Assembly: GCA_029547185.1 (NCBI GenBank)
Contig: JAKPPU010000087.1
Coordinates: 1-64,000, forward strand
DNA: 64,000 bases
DNA from: Deltaproteobacteria bacterium
GTDB taxonomy: Bacteria; Desulfobacterota; Desulfomonilia; UBA1062
Direction of reading: 5' to 3'
A program made the position numbers and the translations under genes. Below the pieces are notes generated by a model. The model saw only the letters and a list, made by a program, of their open reading frames with translations. It was not told the origin of the DNA and made no database searches. Below are positions 9,193 through 17,631 of the stretch, one piece after another (within the stretch, counting starts at the first letter, position 1; the number at the start of each line of letters is the position of its first letter).

Positions 9193-9310
9193 TTATAACA
9201 ACTTCTGGATTACATCCTTGAAAAGCCCTAGCAGATTCGGCCTGATATTGTCAATCGCGGACTTGCCGGCATGAACTTCCGCAGGCTTGACTCTATTTAA
9301 TGCACAGCCG
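9193..9310 (-). pseudogene. Decayed C-terminal remnant of a CooC-like ATPase
   Basis: Between the second cooC-like gene and the methyltransferase gene, a short minus-strand frame reads AIDNIRPNLLGLFKDVIQKLL followed by TAA at 9193-9195. It lines up with the last residues of the adjacent intact ATPase (VIDDLDDSLLALFEDMAGKLL then stop), with 11 identities in the last 22 positions. No start codon or P-loop is present. The simplest reading is a tandem cooC duplication that has decayed to its last 35-40 codons. The short length leaves chance resemblance possible. Confidence 0.5.
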
Positions 9311-9317
9311 AACTCTG

Positions 9318-10085
9318 TCAGAGCAACTTCCCGGCCATGTCTTCGAAGAGCGCCAGAAGTGAATCGTCGAGATCATCGATCACCGACCTGCCGTCCCGGT
9401 CGTTTGCCAGGAGCGCCTCCGAGAACGGGATGAAGCCGAGGATCTCGCGGCCTGATACTGCCTGTCTGATGAGGTCTTCGTCGGCCTTCGACCTGAGCTT
9501 GTTGCCGATGATGAAAAGCTTCTCGATGCCGATCTCCTCCGCCATGGCCGAGATGCGGCGGAACGATTCGATGGAGCGCTGGCCCGGCTCGACCACGATG
9601 ATGAACGAGGTCACGCCCCGGGCGGTCGCCCGACCGATGTGCTCGATGCCGGGCTCCATGTCCATGAAGAGCGCCTCGCCCCGGTGCAGGACGAGATCCT
9701 GGACGAGCGAGCGCAGGAGCACGTTCTCCGGGCAGGCGCAGCCCGTGCCTCCGCCCTCGATCGCGCCTAGGACGAGGAGGTCGACGCCCTTGTGCCGATA
9801 GCTGTATTTCTCGGCGATATCCGCAACTTCGGGATTGATCCTGAAAATCTGACCGTACTGCTGCACCTTCGCGCCCGTGCGCTCCTCGATGAGCCTCTTC
9901 TGCCGTGCGATCGTGAGGATAGCCTTCTGGTCTGCAAGGGGGATGCCCAGGGCAGAGGCGAGGTTGGCGTCCGGGTCGGCGTCGATGGCGAGCACCTTCA
10001 TTCCTCTGCCGGCCGTGATCAGGGCGAGCGCCGCCGTGATCGTGGATTTCCCCACCCCGCCCTTTCCTGTCACTGCGGTTTTCAC
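9318..10085 (-). CDS. CooC/AcsF-type maturation ATPase
   Basis: This is a 255-residue MinD-fold ATPase. Walker A is GKGGVGKST at residues 7-15 and the CooC-type Cys116-Ala-Cys118 pair lies in GTGCACPEN. The GTG at 10083-10085 is chosen because it places the P-loop at the N terminus and follows the fhs stop by 10 bases; the frame stays open further upstream but that part lies inside fhs and is a shadow. In acetogens AcsF activates acetyl-CoA synthase with nickel, and CooC proteins activate CODH. Which client this copy serves cannot be read from sequence, but the other copy is fused by overlap to cooS, so ACS is a reasonable guess here. Confidence 0.88.
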   Translation of the reverse strand: MKTAVTGKGGVGKSTITAALALITAGRGMKVLAIDADPDANLASALGIPLADQKAILTIARQKRLIEERTGAKVQQYGQIFRINPEVADIAEKYSYRHKGVDLLVLGAIEGGGTGCACPENVLLRSLVQDLVLHRGEALFMDMEPGIEHIGRATARGVTSFIIVVEPGQRSIESFRRISAMAEEIGIEKLFIIGNKLRSKADEDLIRQAVSGREILGFIPFSEALLANDRDGRSVIDDLDDSLLALFEDMAGKLL

Positions 10086-10095
10086 GGGCCGTCTT

Positions 10096-11769
10096 TCAGC
10101 CGCTGATGCCGGTGATGTTTCCGTCATCGTCGATGTCGATGCCGTACGCTGCAGGGGCCTTCGAGAGCCCGGGCATGCGCAGGATCTCGCCGGTGATGGG
10201 GATGAGGAAGCCAGCGCCCGCCGCGATCTTGATCTCGCGGACCGTGACGATGAAGTTGCTCGGCAGCCCGAGCAGGGCCGGGTTGTCGGAGAGCGACTGC
10301 TGGGTCTTGGCGATGCAGACCGGGAGCTTGTCGTACCCAAATTTCTTGATGACGTCGAGGTTGCGCTTGGCGAGCGGCTGGTAGTCGACCGAGACGGCTC
10401 CGTAGATCTCGCTTGCAACGGTGAAGATCTTGTCCTCGACCGGAGCGTCCCAGTCGTAGAGCGGCCGGTACGTGCCGGTCGCCTCCCGGCAGAGACTGAC
10501 GGTCTTTTCCGCGAGTTCGATGCCGCCCTCGCCGCCCTTGTCGAAGATGTCGGCCGGCGCGATGTTCATGCCCTCGTCTTCCGCTGCTTTTACGACGGCG
10601 TCGATCTCCTCGTCCGTGTCGGACGTGAAGCGGTTCAGGGCGATGATGCACTCTATCCCGAACTTCGAGATGTTCTCGTAGTGCTTGCGCAGGTTCGCCA
10701 TGCCGAGAACGGCCAGGCGGGGGTTCGGAACGTGCAAATCCTCGCGGGGCACGCCGGCGTGGTACTTGAGCGCCCGCACCGTGGCTACGAGCACGACCAC
10801 CTTGGGGTTGAGCTCGCCGTAGCGCGCCACGATGTCGAAGAACTTCTCCGCCCCGAGGTCGAAGCCGAACCCGGCCTCGGTGACCACGTAATCCGCGAGC
10901 TTGAGCGCCAGGTCGGTGGCCATGATGCTGTTCGTCCCCTGCGCGATGTTGGCGAAGGGACCTCCGTGGAGGATGACGGGCACGCCCTCGGTCGTCTGCA
11001 CGAGGTTCGGCAGCAGGGCGTACTTGAGGAGCGACGTGACGGCGCCCTCGATCTTGAGGTCGCCGGCATGGACCGGCCTGCCGTCATAGGTGAAGGAGAG
11101 GAGGATGTTCCGGATCTTCTCTTTGAGCTCTTTGTAGGAGCGCGACAGGCACAGGATCGCCATGATCTCGCTCGACGGCACGATGTCGAACCCTGTCTCC
11201 CGGGGCACTCCGTTGATGGATCCGCCCAGGCCCACGACGATGTCCCTCAGGAACCGGTCGTTCATGTCCATGACCCGGCGCCAGGTGATCTTGCGCGGGT
11301 CGATGTTGAGCGGATTGCCGTGAAAGACCGAGTTGTCCAGGAGGGCTGCCAGGAGGTTGTGCGCGCTCTCGATCGCGTGGAAGTCGTTCGTGAAGTGGAG
11401 GTTGATGTCCTCCATGGGAAGGATGCGGGAGCGTCCGCCGCCCGTTGCGCCCCCCTTGATGCCGAAGACCGGGCCCAGCGACGGCTCACGCAGAGCCGCA
11501 ACTACGCTTTTTCCCAGCTTTGCCAGCGCCTGGGTGAGGCCTACGGAGACGGTTGTCTTGCCTTCCCCCGCAGGGGTGGGCGTCATGGCGGAGACGAGGA
11601 TGAGCGATGAGCCTTTCTTGCGCTCGAGCCTGCGGATCGCCTCGAGCCTGACCTTGGCCATGTAGCGGCCGTAGTACTCGAGATCGCCCTCCTTGAGCCC
11701 GACGGATGCCGCAATCTCCTGGATGGGTTTCATGCCCGTGCTTCCCTGATGCGTTTTTGTTTTCGCCAT
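10096..11769 (-). CDS. fhs: Formate-tetrahydrofolate ligase
   Basis: This 557-residue enzyme makes 10-formyl-THF from formate, THF and ATP, the second step of the methyl branch of the Wood-Ljungdahl pathway. The nucleotide-binding loop TPTPAGEGKTT is at residues 63-73, and the full-length family pattern continues to the end, including HGGPFANIAQGTNS and KYHAG. The ATG at 11767-11769 follows the stop of the ACT-domain gene by only 4 bases. The rest of the methyl branch (FolD, MetF, methyltransferase AcsE) is not in this window and may lie downstream of position 1. Confidence 0.97.
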   Translation of the reverse strand: MAKTKTHQGSTGMKPIQEIAASVGLKEGDLEYYGRYMAKVRLEAIRRLERKKGSSLILVSAMTPTPAGEGKTTVSVGLTQALAKLGKSVVAALREPSLGPVFGIKGGATGGGRSRILPMEDINLHFTNDFHAIESAHNLLAALLDNSVFHGNPLNIDPRKITWRRVMDMNDRFLRDIVVGLGGSINGVPRETGFDIVPSSEIMAILCLSRSYKELKEKIRNILLSFTYDGRPVHAGDLKIEGAVTSLLKYALLPNLVQTTEGVPVILHGGPFANIAQGTNSIMATDLALKLADYVVTEAGFGFDLGAEKFFDIVARYGELNPKVVVLVATVRALKYHAGVPREDLHVPNPRLAVLGMANLRKHYENISKFGIECIIALNRFTSDTDEEIDAVVKAAEDEGMNIAPADIFDKGGEGGIELAEKTVSLCREATGTYRPLYDWDAPVEDKIFTVASEIYGAVSVDYQPLAKRNLDVIKKFGYDKLPVCIAKTQQSLSDNPALLGLPSNFIVTVREIKIAAGAGFLIPITGEILRMPGLSKAPAAYGIDIDDDGNITGISG

Positions 11770-11773
11770 AATC

Positions 11774-12313
11774 TTACTTGCTGATCACTGCGTCGAATCT
11801 GATATCGATGTTGTACTCGTCGCTGATGCGTGAGAAATCGTTCTTGAGCTCGATGACCTTGACCGTCGGAGGAACCGAGAAGAAGCAGGTCATCTGGAAG
11901 ATGTTGGCGCCCGTGACCGGGTTGCTGTCCACGTTGCTCGACATGTCGTCGATGTTGATGCCCCTCGTGAACAGAACCTTGCAGATCTGATGGACGATCC
12001 CCGGGTGATCGAGGGAGGTGGCGAGGAGCTTGTAGGGGATCGAGGGCATCACCTCGCGGTGGGTGGGCGCCTTGGTCTTCCTCACGTGGATGTCGAGCCC
12101 GGTTTTCTTGCGCAGGCTGTCGAGCTCGCCGATGAACCGCTCGATGTCGTCGGTCAGCCCCGAGGTGAGGATGATCATGCCGAACTCGTTTCCGAGCACG
12201 CATCCCCGCGAGCGCTCGATGTTGATGCCCCGCGCGGTGAAGAACTCTGAAATCTCCTTTGCCAGGCCCGGCCTGTCAGGCCCCATGCATGAAAAAACGA
12301 CAAACGATCTCAT
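11774..12313 (-). CDS. Tandem ACT-domain protein (GcvR-like), first gene of the Wood-Ljungdahl operon
   Basis: The 179-residue protein consists of two ACT domains, the first starting FVVFSCMGPDRPGLAKEIS and the second near residue 94 (LLATSLDHPGIVHQI). This is the layout of GcvR, which controls glycine cleavage in E. coli by protein-protein contact rather than DNA binding. ACT domains usually sense amino acids such as glycine or serine. It is the promoter-proximal gene of the operon, 4 bases from fhs, so it may link one-carbon or glycine status to acetyl-CoA pathway expression or enzyme activity (inference). No DNA-binding or enzyme domain is visible. Confidence 0.85.
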   Translation of the reverse strand: MRSFVVFSCMGPDRPGLAKEISEFFTARGINIERSRGCVLGNEFGMIILTSGLTDDIERFIGELDSLRKKTGLDIHVRKTKAPTHREVMPSIPYKLLATSLDHPGIVHQICKVLFTRGINIDDMSSNVDSNPVTGANIFQMTCFFSVPPTVKVIELKNDFSRISDEYNIDIRFDAVISK

Positions 12314-12385
12314 AGATCAAGCTCCCTGATTTTCGTATTTCAGTACCAATCAGATTTTATAGCACATATCCATCCTGCACGTGCC

Positions 12386-12391
12386 TGTCAA
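12386..12391 (-). promoter_or_regulatory. Candidate -35 element for the Wood-Ljungdahl operon
   Basis: Read on the minus strand, a perfect TTGACA lies about 75 bases before the ACT gene start and directly after the mscS terminator hairpin. The best-spaced -10 hexamer (TATGTG, 17-base spacer) is poor, while a better TATAAA lies 24 bases away. The assignment is therefore tentative; the location between a terminator and the first operon gene is its main support. Confidence 0.35.
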
Positions 12392-12412
12392 GAAAAAGCC
12401 GTGGGCGGCTTT
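12392..12412 (-). terminator. Rho-independent terminator of the mscS gene
   Basis: On the minus strand the sequence AAAGCCG-CCCA-CGGCTTT forms a perfect 7-bp hairpin with a tetraloop and runs into TTCTT, giving a T-rich tail. It lies about 55 bases beyond the mscS stop, and separates that gene from the acetyl-CoA pathway operon. Confidence 0.7.
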
Positions 12413-12465
12413 CCTGAGGCCCGCAACGTACGGGAGAATATGAACTTTGAAAAGCTGACCTTCCC

Positions 12466-13317
12466 CTAGTTGTCGACCTTGCCCAGGCTCGCGGGAATGG
12501 TTCGTGCGCCCCCGTGATCGTAGACATGGATGTTCCGCTGCGGGACAGGCAGGGATATGCCCTGGCTGAAGAAGCGCCTGCTCCCTGTCTCGATGAGGTT
12601 GGAAGAGACGTCGGCGTAATCTTCGGTCTTCACCCAAGCCCTCACCTGGAAGACCATGCTCCCTTCCCTCATCTCCTTGAGGATGACTGCCGCCTCAGGA
12701 CTTGGGAGTATCCTCGAATCCCCTTTCACCACATCCCGCAGGCATGCCTTGACCTTGTCTATGTCGTTTCCGCATCCCACGGTGAAATCGACATCCACCC
12801 GCCTGGTCTTCTTTGCCGAGTAATTGATGATGTTGTCGCCCATAAGCTTGGCATTGGGGATGATGATCACCTTGTTGTCCACGGTCATGAGCGTGGTGGT
12901 GAACACCTCGATCTTCTCCACTGTTCCGGCCGTTCCGGCGCCCTCGATAAAATCCCCTGCCCTGAACGGCTTGAAAATGATCATGAGGAACCCGGCGGCG
13001 AAGTTCGCGAGCGACCCCTGCAGGGCCAGGCCGATGGCGAGGCCTGCCGCGCCGATGACGGCGATGAACGAGGTCGTCTGAATCCCGAGCTGGGCCATGG
13101 CCGCTATAACCACGAAGGTGACCACGGCGATGTAGCTCAAGTGCTCGGCAAAGGAGACGATGGTCGGGTCGACCTTTCTGCTGTTCAGGACCCGCCCGAT
13201 CAGGCTTTTCACCATCTTGGCGGCCCACCGCCCTGCGACGAGAATTACCAGCGCGGCAATGAGCTTGATCCCGTAAAAGGCTACCCACTCCTGGACCTTG
13301 AGCCATATGTCTTCCAT
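12466..13317 (-). CDS. mscS: Small-conductance mechanosensitive channel (MscS family)
   Basis: The 283-residue inner-membrane protein has three N-terminal membrane segments (about 15-35, 60-78 and 85-115). The third carries the Gly/Ala-packed pore helix (GAAGLAIGLALQGSLANFAA) followed by FKPFRAGDFI, both diagnostic of MscS. The C-terminal half is the cytoplasmic beta and alpha/beta cage. It would release solutes under hypo-osmotic shock. The ATG has GGAG 7 bases upstream. The length is close to E. coli MscS (286). It is a single-gene unit between a divergent lipoprotein gene and its own terminator. Confidence 0.95.
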   Translation of the reverse strand: MEDIWLKVQEWVAFYGIKLIAALVILVAGRWAAKMVKSLIGRVLNSRKVDPTIVSFAEHLSYIAVVTFVVIAAMAQLGIQTTSFIAVIGAAGLAIGLALQGSLANFAAGFLMIIFKPFRAGDFIEGAGTAGTVEKIEVFTTTLMTVDNKVIIIPNAKLMGDNIINYSAKKTRRVDVDFTVGCGNDIDKVKACLRDVVKGDSRILPSPEAAVILKEMREGSMVFQVRAWVKTEDYADVSSNLIETGSRRFFSQGISLPVPQRNIHVYDHGGARTIPASLGKVDN

Positions 13318-13531
13318 ATGCAGTCTCCTTTCTTCTGCTGCCGGACCTGATATCCGGCGGTTGTCCGCCGATCCTGCTGCCAGTATAGGTGCATTTCATC
13401 GGCCGAGTCAATCGGATGATTCCCTTTTATGATTGCCGTATTTACATCGCCCGGCCAGGGGTATAAAAGAGGCCTCAGAGACCGGACGGGTTCCCCCGTT
13501 CCGGTTGAGAATGGAGGAGGTTCAAAAAGAC

Positions 13532-14449
13532 ATGCGTGGTCCAAGCAAGGCGTCATCTCTGATCCCGGGATTCATCGGGTGGTTCGTGGTATGTTGCATA
13601 TGCCTGACCCTGGCGGGTTGTCCTGCAAAGCAGCTCCCGCCCCCGGCAAAACCCAAGCCGGCCAGGATCGCCGTGGTGCTGGGCGCAGGCGCCTCGAAGG
13701 GGTTTGCCCACATCGGTGTCCTCAAGGTCCTCGAGGCCCAGAAGGTCCCCATCCACATGGTGGTGGGCACGAGCGCGGGCAGCCTGGTGGGAAGCATCTA
13801 TGCCTCCGGCAAGAGCGCCTTCGAGATGCAGGCCATCGCCATGAAGCTGGAAAAGGACCACGTGATCGACTATGACTGGAAGATCTGGAAGGGCGGGCTC
13901 ATCAAGGGCGAGAAGCTCGAGAACTTCATCAACCAGATCGTGGGCAACGCCCCCATAGAAAAACTCAAGATCCCCTACTATGCCGTGGCGACCAATGCGG
14001 GAACCGGCAAAGAGACGGTTTTCGCCAGGGGCAACACCGGCATGGCCGTCCACGCCAGCTGCAGCGTACCCGGGGTGTTCCAGCCCGTCGTGATCGGGAA
14101 GGACAGCTATGTTGACGGCGGCGTGGTCAGCCCGGTGCCCGTCGACGTGGCGAGGCGCTACGGGGCAGACGTCGTCATCGCCGTGGACATCTCCGGCGGC
14201 ATCAGCAATGTCGCTCCGCGCGGGATCATGAGCTCCGTGTCGAGGTCGGTCGACATCATGTACATGAAGAACATCGACGACCAGCTGAAAAGAGCCGATG
14301 TCGTGATCCGCCCGAACGTCAAGGACATCGGGTCGACCGACATGGAAAAGTTCAACGAGGCGATCTTCGAGGGCGAGAAGGCGGCCACTGCCAAGGTCAA
14401 TCAGATTCAGGCCATCCTCGCAAAGCTGAGCCAGGAAGGTCGGCTCTAG
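13532..14449 (+). CDS. Patatin-like phospholipase lipoprotein (RssA type)
   Basis: The protein is a patatin/NTE-family serine hydrolase of 305 residues. It shows the oxyanion-hole glycines (GAGASKG), the nucleophile elbow GTSAG and the DGG motif that supplies the catalytic Asp. The N terminus has a hydrophobic signal ending in LAGC, so a lipid-modified Cys should anchor it to the periplasmic side of a membrane. The ATG at 13532 is chosen because GGAGGAGG lies 11 bases upstream and the signal peptide then begins normally; the frame extends upstream without such support. The substrate is unknown; lysophospholipid or acyl-ester hydrolysis is typical of the family. Confidence 0.9.
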   Translation: MRGPSKASSLIPGFIGWFVVCCICLTLAGCPAKQLPPPAKPKPARIAVVLGAGASKGFAHIGVLKVLEAQKVPIHMVVGTSAGSLVGSIYASGKSAFEMQAIAMKLEKDHVIDYDWKIWKGGLIKGEKLENFINQIVGNAPIEKLKIPYYAVATNAGTGKETVFARGNTGMAVHASCSVPGVFQPVVIGKDSYVDGGVVSPVPVDVARRYGADVVIAVDISGGISNVAPRGIMSSVSRSVDIMYMKNIDDQLKRADVVIRPNVKDIGSTDMEKFNEAIFEGEKAATAKVNQIQAILAKLSQEGRL

Positions 14450-14472
14450 AAAAGCAATCGACCGCGGTTCGT

Positions 14473-14506
14473 CTGACAGTCCCTCCGGAACACGAGGGCC
14501 TGTCAG
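14473..14506 (+). terminator. Hairpin after the patatin gene
   Basis: CTGACAG-CCCTC pairs with GAGGG-CTGTCAG around an 8-base loop, with one internal mismatch, 23 bases after the stop codon. There is no T-run, so it may be a transcript-end stabiliser rather than a classical intrinsic terminator. Confidence 0.5.
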
Positions 14507-14597
14507 GCTCAATGATGCCGCAATCCATACCGCTGGTGTTTAACACCGGATGCTATGATCACACAGCAGACGGGGAGCCTGCATCTTGAGTGAAAGA

Positions 14598-14915
14598 TCA
14601 TCGGCAGAGCGATATCCACCGTGCGGGGTTTGATGCCTGAGATATGCTGACTACCAATTCCTCTTCGAACGTATCGACGTGGATTATTGTGCCTTGAAGA
14701 GTCAACGTCTCGGACATGAAGTTGACCTCCAATGTTTTATTCAGGATTCGATCTTCGATCGTTTGCCCCAGGAAGGAAAACAGTTCGTGTGAGTTGATAC
14801 GCACACCATCAATGCTGATATTTTTCGTATAGCCGTACCCCTTGATAATTTCATTTAATTTCAACAACACCTGCACCTTGTAGTTTTTCCTGGGATTGCC
14901 CCTTCTATCAACCAT
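14598..14915 (-). CDS. PilZ-domain protein
   Basis: The 105-residue protein is a single PilZ domain, a cyclic-di-GMP receptor fold. The binding motifs are recognisable as RRGNPRKNYKV near the N terminus (RxxxR) and NISIDGVRI (D/NxSxxG form). The ATG at 14915 is preferred over one 63 bases upstream because AAAGG lies 7 bases before it and the RxxxR motif is normally close to the start. It stands alone, so the controlled process cannot be told from context; the partner may be a motility or polysaccharide system elsewhere. Confidence 0.8.
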   Translation of the reverse strand: MVDRRGNPRKNYKVQVLLKLNEIIKGYGYTKNISIDGVRINSHELFSFLGQTIEDRILNKTLEVNFMSETLTLQGTIIHVDTFEEELVVSISQASNPARWISLCR

Positions 14916-15341
14916 TTGAGACCTTTCGAGAAATTGATCTTTCCAGCATATTATAAAAAGATCTCCGGAGAAATGCATCAGGAGATTGTCGTCAAGCCGA
15001 CATTTTCATATCCGGGTGCGGATATCTCCTGAAGACGATGAGCTTTCCATGGCTGCGCACGGGATTCAGCAGGTTCTTCCGTCTTCAAAAGGTCCGCAGT
15101 AAGGCAGGACGGCGGATGAGTCTCTGATGATTTTTACCAAGGGGCTTATATTATATCTTTTGGGAGCGTCTCTAAACCTTTGACAGGCTTGAGTCTCATC
15201 CGAGCTCCGGAACTTTCAGATCTCCCCATGGCGGCGCACTGCCCATATTCAGTCTTTCCGATGGAGATGGGAGGTAAATAAAATCTCGGAAACAAGCCTT
15301 TGAAGAGGGGTATGCGGTTCAATACGTTGAAGGAGGAAGGA
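14916..15341. other. Intergenic region without a recognisable gene
   Basis: This stretch of about 425 bases separates two divergently transcribed genes and should hold both promoters. A short pair of repeats, ATCTCC and GGAGAT at 14961-14986, could form a 6-bp hairpin. The only open frame, on the minus strand at 15146-15358, has no ribosome site or family resemblance. Nothing else was identified. Confidence 0.5.
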
Positions 15342-16685
15342 ATGAAAAACAGACTCATTATCTTTTCCGTTGTCTTTCTTGCGTTCGCAATTGCACACCC
15401 AGGCGGGCCTTCACTCTATGCGCAGGACAAGAACAGCCCCCCACCGGCAGTTTTTGCCAATGACCTCTTGAACCTCACCTTTGCCCAGGATATGATTGAA
15501 CAGGGCAAGTCGATCTTTCGCTTCGACACGTTCGGTGATGAGGCGTTCTGGGGTGATCAGCTCCAGCTCCACAAGGCGATTGCCGGAGCGGCGAACGGCG
15601 GCGTGGGGCCGGGAGTGAGCCCCAATACAGCCCTTGCAGTAGGCCTCAAAGTCGATGTGGATGCGCTGCCCGCAGACCTCCGGAACAGCATCAAGGCAGG
15701 AGCGGTAAACCTGGATGATCCGGCCACGACCCTGGCGCTGTTGAAGCTCGATGCCGTCGTAGGTATCAAAGGATTCTTCGACGAGAAGGGCAGCATGACC
15801 TCCGTGGGCATCACCTGCGCCATCTGCCACTCCACGGTCGACAATTCCTTTGCTCCGGGCATCGGCAAGAGACTCGACGGCTGGGCGAACAGAGACCTGA
15901 ACGTGGGAAAGATCATATCGCTCGCGCCTAACAAGGCACCTCTCGAGCAAGAGCTCAACGTGGATGAGGCGACGCTGCTCACGGTCCTGAACAGCTGGGG
16001 GCCGGGGAAGTTCGATGCCCTGCTGAACAAGGACGGCAAGGCCTTCCGCCCCGATGGAAAGACCGCGGCTGTATTGATACCTCCTGCGTTCGGTCTGGCC
16101 GGGGTGAACCTGCATATGTGGACGGGTTTCGGGTCCGTACCGTACTGGAACGCCTATGTCGCCGTGACCGAGATGCACGGCCTGGGAACCTTTTTCGATG
16201 AACGGCTCAACGACCCTGCAAAATATCCCCTGGCCGTCAGGAACGGCACCTGGAACGTCCGGAACACCCCCGATCTCGTGACCTCCAAACTGCCCGCTCT
16301 GCATTTATACCAGCTCGCGCTCCCGGCGCCCAAGCCGCCAACCGGCAGTTTTGACGAAGCAGCGGCCGCCAGGGGCAAGGCTCTCTTCACCGGCAAGGCG
16401 ACATGCGCGCGGTGCCATGTACCCACCCTCTACACTGACCCGGGGCATAACATCCACAAGGCCGATGAGATCTGCATCGACTCCTTCCAGGCCGACCGCT
16501 CACCTGATCTCGGCTATCGCACCTCTCCCCTGAAAGGACTCTGGACCCACACCAAAGGGGGCTTCTACCATGACGGCAGGTTCGCTACATTGCTGGATGT
16601 GGTGAATCATTATGACAGCTGCTTCAGCCTGGGATTGAACGATCAGGAGAAAAACGATCTGGTCGAATACCTGAAGTCTCTGTGA
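15342..16685 (+). CDS. Periplasmic diheme cytochrome c (cytochrome c peroxidase/MauG-like)
   Basis: The 447-residue protein begins with a cleavable signal peptide ending near PSLYA and has two heme c sites, CAICH at about residue 164 and CARCH near residue 360. The C-terminal part (GLWTHTKGGFYHDGRFATLLDVVNHY) is typical of the second heme domain of bacterial diheme peroxidases, but the protein is about 100 residues longer than classical CCP. It would reduce peroxide or modify a substrate in the periplasm. The ATG has GGAGGAAGG immediately upstream. Whether it is a true peroxidase is not proven. Confidence 0.85.
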   Translation: MKNRLIIFSVVFLAFAIAHPGGPSLYAQDKNSPPPAVFANDLLNLTFAQDMIEQGKSIFRFDTFGDEAFWGDQLQLHKAIAGAANGGVGPGVSPNTALAVGLKVDVDALPADLRNSIKAGAVNLDDPATTLALLKLDAVVGIKGFFDEKGSMTSVGITCAICHSTVDNSFAPGIGKRLDGWANRDLNVGKIISLAPNKAPLEQELNVDEATLLTVLNSWGPGKFDALLNKDGKAFRPDGKTAAVLIPPAFGLAGVNLHMWTGFGSVPYWNAYVAVTEMHGLGTFFDERLNDPAKYPLAVRNGTWNVRNTPDLVTSKLPALHLYQLALPAPKPPTGSFDEAAAARGKALFTGKATCARCHVPTLYTDPGHNIHKADEICIDSFQADRSPDLGYRTSPLKGLWTHTKGGFYHDGRFATLLDVVNHYDSCFSLGLNDQEKNDLVEYLKSL

Positions 16686-16711
16686 CCGGAGAGGAAACAT
16701 CGTTCTTAAAG

Positions 16712-16745
16712 GGGGCAGAACCGTGTCTCACACCGGTTCTGCCCC
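16712..16745 (+). terminator. Hairpin after the diheme cytochrome gene
   Basis: A perfect 12-bp stem, GGGGCAGAACCG against CGGTTCTGCCCC, encloses a 10-base loop 26 bases after the stop codon. No T-run follows, but the stability and location suggest transcript termination, perhaps for the convergent gene as well. Confidence 0.6.
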
Positions 16746-16869
16746 ACCCGCCTGCCGATTGCAGTCAGGAATATCCTGGTGCGAAAGAATCACCCATAGC
16801 CTGTTGCGAAATTCGATCATCGCCATAGGGAGGTTCCGGTCTGAAGATTGCGCTCTGCGGATCTGCGAT

Positions 16870-17610
16870 TCATCCCTTGTATCCCACGGGCATGATGAGC
16901 AGGGGCGTATGGGACTGGGGAATGCCCATTGCCTTGATGGCCTCTCCGTCGATGAATGCACCCACGATGCCTGCCGAGAGCCCGATCGCTGCGGCCTCGA
17001 TGAAGATGTTCTGGGCGATGTGGCCGGCCTCGATCATGGCATAGCGTATGCCCCTCTCCCCGTATTTCCCGGTGATCCTGCCATAATCGGAGCAGATCAC
17101 GAGGCTCACCGGGGCACGTGCCATCCAGGTCTGGGAAAGGCAGGACCGGGCAAGCTCGCCCCTGATGTCCCGCTGGGATACGATTGACAGGCTATGGTCT
17201 TCCGGCACGTACCGGTAGAGGCCCGGCTCGATCCCGGCAGCCGTTCCCCTGCCGGTTGCGGCATAGAGAAAGCTCGGATAGAGGGCCCCAGCCGAGGGCG
17301 CCGTACGCTTCCCCCATGCCCCGGTGATGCCCTGCCCTGCCCAGAGGACCTGCGAGAGCTGCCGGACATCCAGGAGTTTCGAGCTGAAAGACCGGACGGT
17401 CCTTCTCTCTGTGAGGGCCTCTTCCACAGAGACCCTGCCTACCCGGTCCGCCTTGGGCAGTTTCATCTCTCCCTCCTTCGGCTTTCCCGCTTCCGATGCC
17501 GCCGGAAGAAGCGGGAAGAACGACAGAAAAGGGACGACGGCACATCCCCTGGCGAGCGTGCCGATCAGCCTCCTCCTGAAAGAATCGACCGTCCCTTCCA
17601 CCGTGCTCAC
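16870..17610 (-). CDS. SagB/ThcOx-type nitroreductase-family oxidoreductase, exported
   Basis: The 246-residue protein belongs to the FMN-dependent nitroreductase superfamily, SagB-type branch, as seen from TERRTVRSFSS near residue 70, SAGALYPSF, and IEAGHIAQNIFIEAAAIGL. Its N terminus has an arginine cluster (FRRRLIG) followed by a hydrophobic stretch, which looks like a Tat-type signal, as would be expected for a flavoprotein exported folded. The start used is a GTG at 17608-17610, 22 bases after the Lon-like gene; the exact start is uncertain. The substrate is unknown, and no peptide cyclodehydratase partner is nearby, so a RiPP role is not supported. Confidence 0.8.
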   Translation of the reverse strand: MSTVEGTVDSFRRRLIGTLARGCAVVPFLSFFPLLPAASEAGKPKEGEMKLPKADRVGRVSVEEALTERRTVRSFSSKLLDVRQLSQVLWAGQGITGAWGKRTAPSAGALYPSFLYAATGRGTAAGIEPGLYRYVPEDHSLSIVSQRDIRGELARSCLSQTWMARAPVSLVICSDYGRITGKYGERGIRYAMIEAGHIAQNIFIEAAAIGLSAGIVGAFIDGEAIKAMGIPQSHTPLLIMPVGYKG

Positions 17611-17631
17611 CCGGGGATGCTGGCATGCGGT

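Noticed and set aside
10085-10418. N-terminal extension of the CooC-like ATPase frame
   Set aside because: The extra codons run antisense-free through the end of fhs in another frame, give Ser/Arg-rich low-complexity residues, and place the P-loop far from the start; the GTG at 10085 is better.
15146-15358. 70-codon minus-strand frame upstream of the diheme cytochrome gene
   Set aside because: It overlaps the cytochrome ribosome site and start, lacks its own ribosome site and has no similarity to known proteins.
16870-17610. SagB-like enzyme as part of an azole-peptide (RiPP) cluster
   Set aside because: No YcaO, precursor peptide or transporter gene is adjacent; the exported nature also argues against it.
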